From Rhipidocladum racemiflorum (lineage: Eukaryota; Streptophyta; Magnoliopsida; Poales; Poaceae), in NCBI GenBank assembly GCA_036346355.1, contig CM070572.1, positions 31,533,944-31,597,943 of the forward strand: a DNA stretch of 64,000 nucleotides, in the 5' to 3' direction. The translations under genes and the position numbers were made by a program. How positions within the stretch are numbered: position 1 is the first letter of the stretch; each line of letters begins with the position of its first letter. The notes beneath the pieces were generated by a model, which saw only the letters and a list, made by a program, of their open reading frames with translations, was not told the origin of the DNA and did no database searches. Shown here piece by piece: positions 55,301 to 64,000 of this stretch.

Positions 55301-58300
55301 TTGGGTGGCCTGGAACGGCATCTCAGATTTTTCTATGTACTATATATAGACCTTTTTAGATGATATCTTCAACTCGTTTGTTGGGACACTCTAACCCAGC
55401 CGATCAATCCAGCTCATACTGCATCATCCTCAGTCCAGTTTAATTATCCAAAATCGAGGTACGCGGTAGTGTAGACACCTTATCATTTTTATTTTGGGTC
55501 CGCCACTGGCCATGGGGAGGAGCCAGAGAGTCAGAGACATGGACACACTTGCTGTTTATGGCAACAGAGCCAAGAAACCCTAGCTTGCTAGCGAGAGAGA
55601 GGGGGAGAGGGGGAGAGGGGGATGCTGCATGCATATTGATCACAATAGGTGCTTGCTTTGATGGGGACTGCCACCTTGTTCCACATGGGGTGGTGGCCTG
55701 CCTGCTGCACTCTCGTTTGGGAAGGAGGAAATAAATTAATTTGGCAGAGATTTTCTCTGGATCATTTCATCTCCATGATGGCTTGGCTAGGGTTCATAAT
55801 CGTATCCATATGTCAAGTTCGGTTCTCACGTTTCTCTTTTACTCTGTTCTAACTGTAATATATATTTACAAGAGGTTATAAAACTGCATTGTTTGATCTC
55901 CCTAATAGCTAGGTTTGCATTTCCCTTTTAGGGTGATTTTAACTACACTATTTTTTTTTTTTTTGTTCTTGGGGCATCTCAGATTCAGATATGTAATTCC
56001 TAAGGTAGGTTGTTGGTTAACTCTCCATTTGACTGAATTAGCTGCTTTTATTATCTTTTTATTAGCGAACCAAAGTGTTTGGATGAGATCTTTCTTTCGA
56101 ATTTAGTTCAAAATCTGAACTAAATCCCGACCTATCCAAACATGTAAAAATCCTTTCGTAGGTTAATGAAGTCTCAAAGAAGAAAAAGAAAATGCTAACT
56201 AATTTCCTTGAGATATCTTCAGTTATGCATGCTAACTAGCTATAGGTCTAAACGTGATGAGTTACTGGGAACCGAATTTTACAAGGATGTTTCTCATGAA
56301 TAATTACCACATAGGACATCATGTCTCAATTAGTAATGCTAAAATAAAATTTGGAAAATATGAATGCGTGTGCATAAATACCTGTTCATGTTCATTTTGA
56401 AATGTTAATGGTGCCATTCTTAGCACATAAATATGAGCAAATGCACATAGCAAATATGTGAGCAAGCACAAAAGAACTTAGGCTCAGAACTGTGTAAGCA
56501 TGTCAGTTAATTTTTAGAAAAATCTTACATTAAGCAAAAGTAAATGCTAATTAAATGAGCATTTTTACCCACATATGATCGGCCTAGCTACTCAATCGTC
56601 CAAACGTTTGATCTATATATTTGATTCATATATGCAATGTCCGAAAGCTGTATATACAGAAGTAGATGGTTTCCATTTATGCAGTGATAGAGAAAACAAA
56701 CGGCCTCTTCACATGTACTGATCCATATGCATGAACAGACCAGATTGGAGTGCTTCAACAAACTCTCACTTTCTTCTGTTGATGAAGACCTCAAATCGAG
56801 ATTCTTTTTCTGATCTACTGATGGTTAATTTGTAGTCCTACTTCAACTCTGCAGCAGGAAGACTGAACATGTCTAAGATCGTCAGATCAAGTTTTTTTTT
56901 GTTTTATGCTTTTTAATGCATGGAATACATGTCAGGATTTGAGCCACTGATCGAGTACTTACAGACATTATTCTGATGAACTTGATGGGAAGAGAGGGAG
57001 AGTTTCTGTTCAGGTTTGGCTGAAAATGTGAACACCATTGGATGCCAGTTGCTATGTAGTTGTGTGACGTCAAAGGGCACCAGAAATGGGAAAAAGTGAT
57101 GCATGGTGAGGAGGTTTAGTAAGAAAGCTTATGCGATACATAGTATCCGAGTTGCAACCACCACCACTTCACGGCAATACAATTACGAGAGCAGCGCTTC
57201 TATGTTTTTTCTCTCAATACAAGTTGCATAAATCTTAAAGCAAATGAAAGGTTAAGTAATCACCATCTACTCTTTATTTATGCTTTGATATTTATGCAAC
57301 CTTAAAAAAGAAAAGCATAGAAACACCTCTCTACGATTATTGATGTGCCAACTGCTAAGTACTCAAGAAAGGTCAGGTAATATTTGGATCAGAGATTAAT
57401 GTGATGAGGAAGTAAGCAAGTTGCTTCTGGTACAAACGTGATAGTTGTCATAAATGGAGTCTAGCTAGTAGATCCACCCATTCAAGAGACAACCTCACAG
57501 ACATCAGCTTGTCCGATAGATACAGATTAAGCTATGAGTAATTGAGTACATACTTTGCCCTCCATTATGCTCTCTTAGACCTGCTCATTTTGCTCAAGTT
57601 GTAGCTAGTACCAAGTAATTGCTGTTTATTACAAAGACAATGACATGGATTCAGAGTTCAGAGTACTATAGGCTGATGTCCAATTGATAGCTACAGCCTG
57701 ACACTTGCAGCAGTGTATGATACATCTACCGTTGGGGAAAGGAAGAGGCAGAAGAACAATTGATTAATCCATCTTCCCTGCTCACAAATTCTAGATAAAA
57801 AACTAAGGATATATCTCACACATACTAGTAGCCTCCTATTCTAGTTAGTTTGTTGTTTGCCTGTGCCCTGTAACCTTTGTAATTAAATTGGAACAGCATG
57901 CAACACACCAAAAACTGATTTAGGCCTGTTGACAAACATTTTCCAGTCGGATAGGGATGGAACCTAGACTAAATATAAGAGTGAATGAAATACGTACAAC
58001 TATTGTTTCATACTTATGAACTACAATCCCGATTTGTCCCGAAGAAGATAAACTTATATAAACACTGCACCCATGCATTTCAAAGCTCAGTGAAACAAGC
58101 TGGAAAATGGAAATACGTACATAGGATAACACATCGATTCGACGGTCACATTCCAAAACACCACTTCCATAATTTCTGTCCCCAATATTCCTCAAAAGAT
58201 TGCAGACAGGGAGTTCTATCTTTTCACACACAGACATAGGATTTACAAAGAAGGAAGCCAACCTGTTTTCCCTGCTTCAGCAGTAGCCTTCATGCTTTAC

Positions 58301-58688
58301 ATTACAGCACCCTGTATTTTGTGACTGCCAAATCGGGAAGGCAAGATTCTTGTAAAGCAGGCAGCATGATGACTGATAAATGAGGCAAACAAACAAAGGC
58401 ATGACAGTACCTCCACCATTCAACTCATACAATGGACTCCATAGGCCAGCATTTGGAATATTGCATTAGAAACTAGAAAGAAAAGGTATGGTTACTACAT
58501 CAGTTGCAAATCATCTACAGTCTTTCTACTGCTGACATAGCAGCGTTGAAACTACCATTAGGAAAGCCTACGAGACCTAGTCAGAAGTACACGTTCCTGC
58601 CAGCAATCATGGGCATAATAATTTAACAAAAGCATGAGTTTAGAGGCCCTAAGTTCAGGATTATGTCATAACTTCACTGTATCATCTC
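55300..58688. other. Intergenic region between the MADS and NF-YC genes
   Basis: 3.4 kb without a supported gene. Contains G-rich (GGGGAGA)n repeats (55595-55622), a long T tract (55952-55965) and A/T-rich sequence. About 58300-58688 is probably NF-YC 3'UTR. No open frame here has a recognisable domain. Confidence 0.4.
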
Positions 58689-59471
58689 TTAGCAACTTTC
58701 AGGCAGAGACTGCTGCTGCTCTTCAGGTGGCTCTTCCTGTTGCCCTTGAGGCTGCTGCCACACATACGTCACCGGGTGACCTGGCTGGCCACCGTACACC
58801 ATTCCTGCTCCGGGCACCTGCTGCGCTGGCACATAGTAATATGGATATGTATCAGCTGGTGCCCCCATAGCAGGTGGCAAGCCAACCCTTGGAAGCCCAA
58901 GTCCCTCATCTTTCATTTCATCCCTTGGAACTACGTCAACCAAGAAGTCATAGATATCAGTCCTGGTGATGGCCGCTGCAATGTCATTCTTCTGCAAGGT
59001 CCGGCGCTTGTTCTCCTCAGTATGCATCCATGACCTCAATGTCAGCTCTAATATGAATACCTCACATGCTTTCGCAAAGACAACAGGAGCTTCTGCCGAG
59101 ATCATTCGGACATCCTCATCAGCCTTCATTATCTTCTTTATCCTTGCAAGTGGCAAGTTGTGGTTCTTAAAGTCAGTTGTCTGCTCGATCTCATCCATTT
59201 GGCTAGCCCAGAACTCACGGAGTTGCTGCTGCTGCTGCTGCTGCAGTTGTTGATGAAATTGCTGAGCTTGTTGGTAGACCAGCTGGTGTTGAGCACTGAG
59301 TTGAGCTGGATTAGTGGGGAGTGGGGCTGTTGGCTGTGAGCCAGGAGGAACGACAGCAGGAGCTCCAGGTACCATGGCTGGTGGCAGATAGGCAGCAGCA
59401 GGAGGAGGATATGCTTGTGACCCACCAGTAGCAACACCCATCACAGGCTGAGGTTGTGAGGATGGTTCCAT
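58689..59471 (-). CDS. NF-YC: NF-YC (HAP5) subunit of the CCAAT-binding complex
   Basis: The histone-fold subunit that pairs with NF-YB and then NF-YA to bind CCAAT promoters. Single coding exon, 260 residues. A Pro/Ala-rich and Gln-rich N-terminus includes a Q7 run at about residues 77-83. The conserved core reads REFWASQMDEIEQTTDFKNH (about 85-104), NLPLARIKKIMKADEDVRMI (105-124), SAEAPVVFAKACEVFILELT and LQKNDIAAAITRTDIYDFLV. The Pro/Gln-rich C-terminus ends LPESC. I chose the ATG at 59471 (MEPSSQPQ) because the longer frame to 59528 crosses an intron acceptor (TTTTCCCCAG at about 59517). The 5'UTR is therefore spliced. Intact. Confidence 0.96.
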   Translation of the reverse strand: MEPSSQPQPVMGVATGGSQAYPPPAAAYLPPAMVPGAPAVVPPGSQPTAPLPTNPAQLSAQHQLVYQQAQQFHQQLQQQQQQQLREFWASQMDEIEQTTDFKNHNLPLARIKKIMKADEDVRMISAEAPVVFAKACEVFILELTLRSWMHTEENKRRTLQKNDIAAAITRTDIYDFLVDVVPRDEMKDEGLGLPRVGLPPAMGAPADTYPYYYVPAQQVPGAGMVYGGQPGHPVTYVWQQPQGQQEEPPEEQQQSLPESC

Positions 59472-59515
59472 GTCAGATCTTGTTCGTCCAAAATCAGTGA
59501 CCTTCCTAGCACTGG

Positions 59516-61403
59516 GGAAAACAATCACAAGTATTGATCAACTGATTATGCATCTAAATTAACCATAAAGATCTTGACAGGTTATAAAATTGTAAATTTG
59601 TCAAATATATTGTAGATGAATGGCAATGCCTTTGTATATGAATGAAACTCCATGCTTTCAACTTTTACCTTTGTAACGTGAAACTAAAAAGAAAAGTATC
59701 ATCAGAACACAAACAGTGTTGGAAATAAAATAAAAAAGGCAAGGTAAATAGAAATTACAGCCTTCCATCAACCTTGTCCTTATAATGTGTGATAATAAGC
59801 CAAAATTACCTTTCATATTCCCACTATCAATAATATGTAAGTGGGTATTTGCACAACCAGTCAGTCCCTGACAATATGGGTCAAACAGGTTATATAGTAT
59901 GGACAAATGCAAAAGTATCTAATTTCTGGAATGCTATTACAAACCAAGTTACATGGATCAGCATGAATCATACAGAGGGTTCAGAGCCTCAGATCATCCA
60001 TGTACAGCGTACACCACGTGTCTCATGTTTTCCAGTGCAAGCACTAGCAGGTCCCATAGGTCACCCACAAAAAGCACATAGCCCTACACCTTCAGTTAGG
60101 AGTCTCCCAGTCTCCCAAAACGGTGGTATTGGTGGCTATGTATTCCTCCTAAATCAGTAAGGCTGTGTCATCTATTTACATTAACCAGAAGGGACTTTGA
60201 ATTAAGTCTATATCACACCCATATGCCAGACTTTGTAAAGCTAAGGTCATGTCCAAGTGGAGTAGTGTGAAAAAAGAAGACTTCTTTTTATTTTGCAGGC
60301 CCTCAGCTTATGTATATGGATTTTTAATGATGGAAAGGACAAAGTTTAATAAGAGCGACTACATCATTAATTCTGTCATAGATAACCAAGATGCTAAGTG
60401 ATTTAAGCTGTCATCTTACTCTCTCCTTTCACCATCAGTTACCAAAAAAATAAAGGTTTAGTGTGTTCTCCAAGTAAGTTAAGGTGGACTACAACTGCCT
60501 TAATAGGATTTGTTAAAGAGTACGGCGATTGGGTAGTTTCAGGTGATTCACGAGTTTGGCGCTGACTCATGAGCAAAGGAAAGCTGGCATGTGTCGCGTC
60601 ACTATGACATTTTGGACACAAAGCAGGAGTGCAGGACATAATTCGGTAACTTCCAAAAATCAGAATCAGCAAATGCATGGAACCAAAAAAAATTGTGTTT
60701 GCCATACGTTGGGATAGTTAATGCTTAGGAATCGGGAAGGGGATGCAGCACCTTCCACAACCAATACTAGTTTGTCAAAGATCGAGCCTCATCAGAACCA
60801 ATCCCAACCAAGCAGATTGCACAAGTGTACATTTGTCCATTTCGCAATCTTACTGAATTAGCACCCAAGAGAAACACCATGACACAGGTGTAAATTTCTT
60901 AATTCTTATTTCACATGGACATAAATCATACAGCATATTCAAGAAATTGTGCACGCAAATCATTACAAGATCTATTTAGTTATGAGCTCTCATCTTCCTA
61001 ATCGATGAATTAATGTATAATTCCTTTAATCGATCTTGGACCGATCCCACTTCAGTCTTATGGCAGAACTAGGTTAATTACGCATCACTGAGGTACATGC
61101 ACTGCAGCAGCACCACAGCTTGGCCATGGCCATGGTTACTGACGAGTTGACCCACTGTTGTTCCAAGAACACGCGGAGTTTTCAGAGAAATACCACTATT
61201 ATAAGAAGTTAACCTATCTTCAAATCACACTAAACCTACCGATGTAGTAAGCACGAAGTTACCACACATACGCAAAACAAAAGAGAACAAAAGGAGCAAA
61301 TTTTCCAGTGATCTAAGCACGCATGCATGCGGGAAATTGGACGGAATCACGCACGAGCTAGCCAAGAATTGGGGGGGGGGGGGGGGGGGGGCCCAGGGGC
61401 ACT
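59516..61403 (-). other. Long 5'UTR intron of NF-YC
   Basis: On the minus strand, donor GTTTCTTG|GTAAGTGCC at 61403 and acceptor TTTTCCCCAG at about 59516, spanning about 1.9 kb. The upstream non-coding exon would be about 61404-61560. Leader introns are common in plant NF-Y genes. No gene is seen inside; 59600-60720 is ordinary A/T-rich intron sequence. Confidence 0.6.
61371..61391. repeat. Poly-G tract of 21
   Basis: An uninterrupted run of 21 G on the + strand (C on the transcribed sense), 13 bases inside the 5'UTR intron donor of NF-YC. The length may be affected by sequencing. Confidence 0.85.
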
Positions 61404-61583
61404 TACCAAGAAACACCCGGATCTCCAGTACAAGAGCAGCAGGAGCACGAGGGCAGCTGCGGAGACGGCGACGAGTAGGGCGGAGGAGGAGGACCCTGCT
61501 CCTCCGGTGGATTCTTGCGAACCCTCGGCGGAGGAAGCACACGCAGAATGAGGGAGCGGAGACCGGGAGAGACGGGGTCGCCG

Positions 61584-61860
61584 AATTTATTTTTATTTAA
61601 TATTTATTTTAAAAAATTTTCAAAACTAATTGACGGAAACGAAAAATTACAAAAATAGACCTCCTTTGTCTATACATGGGGCGATAGGTACTTAAATGCA
61701 AAAAAATTGACAAATCAATTCCTTTGTGTCCATTTTCACAAGTGCATTTTTTACTTCCAGATGCTATCACTGACGACGGGGTCTATTTTTGTAATTTTTC
61801 ATTTCCCTCGATTAGTTTTGAAAAAAAAATTAAAATATATATTAAATGAAAAAAAAATCT
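61584..61860. repeat. Foldback inverted repeat, ~275 bp
   Basis: The left arm (61612-61662: CAAAACTAATTGACGG and GAAAAATTACAAAAATAGACC) is repeated in inverse at 61780-61832 (GGTCTATTTTTGTAATTTTTC and CGATTAGTTTTG). A/T-rich flanks also pair. A diverged second left arm begins at 62034 (CGAATTTATTTTTATTTAAT), so this is a repeat family. Confidence 0.75.
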
Positions 61861-61934
61861 GGGGTCGCCATCGGTCAGAACGAAGAGAAGAATAGTCAGC
61901 GAGAGAGAAGCCTAGCGAAGAAGGGTTGCTTCGT

Positions 61935-62015
61935 GTGCGGGCCGGCCCATGATCTAGGCCCGAATTTTGAGGTGGAATAGAACACTGTGTGATGGGCCGT
62001 GGGCCCATAGCTTCC
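61935..62015 (-). promoter_or_regulatory. Site II (TGGGCC) cluster upstream of NF-YC
   Basis: GGCCGGCCCATG, TAGGCCCGA, GATGGGCCGTGGGCCCATAG: about four TGGGCC boxes on both strands within 75 bp, some 400 bases upstream of the inferred NF-YC leader exon. The foldback repeat lies between them and the gene, so their use is uncertain. Confidence 0.4.
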
Positions 62016-62033
62016 TTTCGGATGGTCCTTCAC

Positions 62034-62310
62034 GAATTTATTTTTATTTAATATTTATTTATTTATTTATTCAAAAATAATCAATGGTTTTTTTTGGGCG
62101 AAAATAGGTCTCCGTTGCCGAGATATGAGACGATCACCCTATATTGAGCGATAAGTGCCTGACAGAAAATGTTAACAAATCCACTCCTTCAAGAGTTCAT
62201 TTTCACAATTACGTTTAAACTTAAACCGGTAAACCGAACAGTATTTCTTTTCGAACCGGCGCGATGCACACGAAGCTGTGAAAACTGAACGGTTTTCGAT
62301 GAAAAATTGA
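62034..62310. repeat. Second foldback arm and AACCG-family remnant
   Basis: 62034-62210 resembles the left half of the 61584 repeat (phrases GATAAGTGCCTGACA and TTCATTTTCACAA). 62218-62312 contains AAACCGGTAAACCGAAC, GAACGGTTTTCGATG and ends TTGAACCCT, the end type of the 41313 element family. Confidence 0.5.
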
Positions 62311-62319
62311 ACCCTGCGC

Positions 62320-63148
62320 GCACGTACGTCATACGCGTGGTGTGCGTCCCGTACTTAAAAAAAAAGTGTGGTTTTTTTCCACCAGTATCGCGTGAAATTT
62401 TCGCGTTACCAGACGGGCCTTCAAATGCACTTGCGTTTTTACAACATGCATGCACTCTGGCAGCTCCATATTTCCCGGGTAGATCCGAGAATTTTTGACT
62501 GGGCGGCGGCGGACGTCACCTGTGCTGTCGCACGTCGCGTTCGGAATTTCCATGGGTTGGTGGCGGCGGCGGCGGTGCGGCGGGGCATCTCCTCCTCTTC
62601 CTGGGCGTAGGACGACGGTAGTCGCTACTCGCTAGTGGAGACGAGAATTTTCAACGGGAGAGGCGGCAATGCAGTAATTGTACCACCACCCCTACTTACT
62701 CCACTCGCATCATCACCGTCAGGTCCGTGTCAGACTCGGTGTACTGCATCGTATTCACTGATCTCGGTGGAGCAGTATCTTTTGGTCGCAACCACAGCTG
62801 TGAGCCAGCCTCTGTGTCCGTCCATCCTTCCTTCCTTCGTGAGACGCCGATCGTGAGCATCAGGGATGGATAGATCGTAGAATGGACGATCTGCTTCGCC
62901 GCTTGCGATGAGACGCCGATCGAAGATGCATGACCGCACGCACGGCAGAAATGATATGACCTTAATTGGTAGCTGTGGCCTTAATTTGCAGCTGTGCCTG
63001 TGATCAACGACAGCACTCGACCACTCGCCCCGATCCTTCCCGTATGTACAGTACAGCCATCTTATTTGCAGAGCTCGAGGAATTAAACAAGTGAAGAAAA
63101 AAAAAAGGCAAAAGGGGCGCATCCAATCTGATGCAACTGCTCTCTAAC
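62320..63148. other. Intergenic sequence
   Basis: No supported gene. 62495-62625 is a GC-rich GGCGGCGG stretch without a recognisable product. 62760-63120 is open on the minus strand but has no known domain; part is probably 3'UTR of the next gene. Confidence 0.35.
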
Positions 63149-63490
63149 CTAGTAATGGCTGGTCGCGATTGGCCTGCTGGGGAGGCCGCTCGGAGCGGAG
63201 GCGGCGGCGGCGGCGGCGGAGGAGGAGGAGGTCGGGGCGAGCACGAAGCGGGAGGAGAAGGTGTGGCTGTAGTACAGCTGGGCCGCGTCGGAGTCGCCGT
63301 CCGGCGCGGCGCCGAAGCCGCTGCCGTCGAAGTTGCGCGCGTAGCTCAGCGGGTCGTACTGGCAACCGCGCGGCGTCGAGGCCGCCGGCCGGGCTGCCAG
63401 CGCCCGCCTCCGCAGCCGCCGCACGAGCCGCCCGAGCCCGCACCAGCCGCCGCAGCACCGGCGGCGGCACGACGCGCTGCCTTCTGCCAT
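63149..63490 (-). CDS. Small plant protein with a YDPLSYA-x-NFD motif
   Basis: A single exon of 113 residues. The N-terminal third is basic and Cys/Arg-rich (MAEGSASCRRRCCGGWCGLG, then RLVRRLRRR). The centre has QYDPLSYARNFDGS, and the end (about residues 62-113) is Ser/Ala-rich with SSRFVLAP. The YDPLSYA-x-NFD motif preceded by a basic stretch and followed by a Ser/Ala tail marks a family of small, stress- or wound-responsive plant proteins of unknown biochemical role (labelled UCP031279 in Arabidopsis, from memory). I chose the ATG at 63490 because it opens the basic domain and follows a normal leader. A TATA box lies about 100 bases upstream. High GC content is usual for short intronless grass genes. 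Confidence 0.82.
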   Translation of the reverse strand: MAEGSASCRRRCCGGWCGLGRLVRRLRRRALAARPAASTPRGCQYDPLSYARNFDGSGFGAAPDGDSDAAQLYYSHTFSSRFVLAPTSSSSAAAAAASAPSGLPSRPIATSHY

Positions 63491-63586
63491 CCTTGCCTTA
63501 CGGCTTCCCTTTCGTTTTCTACGACTCTCTCTCGGTGAGGGCCTGGGCGTGTGCGTTGCTGTTTCTTTCTTGGTAGGTGGGCAGTG

Positions 63587-63594
63587 ATTTATAG
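63587..63594 (-). promoter_or_regulatory. TATA box of the small YDPLSYA gene
   Basis: Minus strand CTATAAAT, 97 bases upstream of the ATG at 63490, with a C/T- and GA-rich leader (GAGAGAGAGTC) between. Confidence 0.6.
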
Positions 63595-63599
63595 GGTCT

Positions 63600-64000
63600 A
63601 CAAAGCCGTTTGGAGGAGGGAGAACTGAAGTACTCCATGTAATATAACAGCAACAAAACATATCGATTCTGCCACGAAATTTCTGCATGTTATGTTAGTG
63701 ACATATAGTATGGTCAAATCGATGCAAATCTAAAGTGATTAACCGGGTTCAACACTAATCAATATTTACACGAGAAGCCAGTTGGTTTAACGAAAGCAGC
63801 AGCAGCGTGGCTACTGGCTATCATGATCCATCCCTAGCGAGGAGAGGGCAGCGATGCTTGCTTGGAGCATTTCCTGGCCAGACGAGAAAACTTGGTCCTG
63901 TGTGCGCCCTGTGGGTGGGCAATGGCATCCACTGTCTCGACTCTCGAGGGAACAAAACTGTGGGCGCCAAGCCCAGCCCAGCCCAGCCCGGCCTAGCCCG
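63600..64000. other. Promoter-side intergenic sequence
   Basis: No gene. The window ends in a CCCAG-rich repeat (63969-63990). Confidence 0.4.

Noticed and set aside
59472..59528. N-terminal extension of NF-YC to 59528
   Set aside because: The extension crosses a TTTTCCCCAG splice acceptor and is not conserved; the ATG at 59471 gives the normal family start.
63491..63688. Extension of the YDPLSYA protein upstream to 63688
   Set aside because: It would run through the TATA box and leader; the basic domain begins at 63490.
1..64000. tRNA, rRNA or organelle DNA insertions
   Set aside because: I saw no cloverleaf-like segments or rRNA core sequences. A small tRNA could be missed without a scan.

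Overview
The window is nuclear DNA of a flowering plant, almost certainly a grass (Poaceae). The evidence is spliced genes with GT-AG introns, grass-type transposons (Stowaway MITEs, hAT and CACTA-like ends, a Helitron, Ty1/copia and Ty3/gypsy elements, LINE 3' ends), GC-rich 5' exons and a MADS29-type Bsister gene. All calls come from reading the sequence by eye. Exon borders were placed by open frame, splice consensus and remembered family sequences.

Layout, left to right. 1-8.7 kb is transposon debris: a CACTA-like end, LTR-like sequence, a Stowaway MITE, a dead chromodomain Ty3/gypsy element and a promoter-like tandem duplication. 11.13-14.61 kb (+) is an intact nine-exon OTU-domain deubiquitinase gene whose last intron carries a 0.9 kb transposon. 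15.22-26.47 kb is best read as a minus-strand Helitron carrying exons of several host genes (IMP4, a DRM-type DNA methyltransferase UBA region, and unidentified exons). A 6.4 kb copia element (19294-25726, duplicated GGTGG) sits in an intron of its IMP4 fragment. 26.8-27.5 kb holds a decayed second copy of OTU exon 7. 28.3-28.9 kb is a 5'-truncated LINE.

29.43-32.81 kb (+) is the chloroplast inositol-monophosphatase-like gene IMPL1 (10 exons). 33.5-36.0 kb is a PPR pseudogene (At2g35130-like) split by nested insertions including a hAT element. 37.63-39.50 kb (+) is mitochondrial glycine cleavage H protein (4 exons). 40.24-41.99 kb (-) is an SCI1-like (style cell-cycle inhibitor) gene with one in-frame TGA. 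43.12-50.93 kb (+) is a young copia element (257-bp LTRs, duplicated CAACA) interrupted by a 3.0 kb probable solo LTR (duplicated TAGTG). 51.65-53.77 kb (-) is a Bsister MADS-box gene (MADS29-like). 58.69-59.47 kb (-) is an NF-YC subunit with a long 5'UTR intron. 63.15-63.49 kb (-) is a small gene of the plant YDPLSYA-x-NFD family.

The genes do not form a pathway. They are a normal plant gene neighbourhood: protein deubiquitination, chloroplast phosphatase, photorespiratory glycine cleavage, cell-cycle regulation and seed or flower transcription factors. From memory, with low certainty, several of these genes also lie close together on the short arm of rice chromosome 2, which would make the gene order ancestral and the transposons later arrivals. 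The most unusual content is the gene-capturing Helitron and a family of AACCG-rich repeat elements sitting in introns of the OTU gene, its decayed copy and SCI1.
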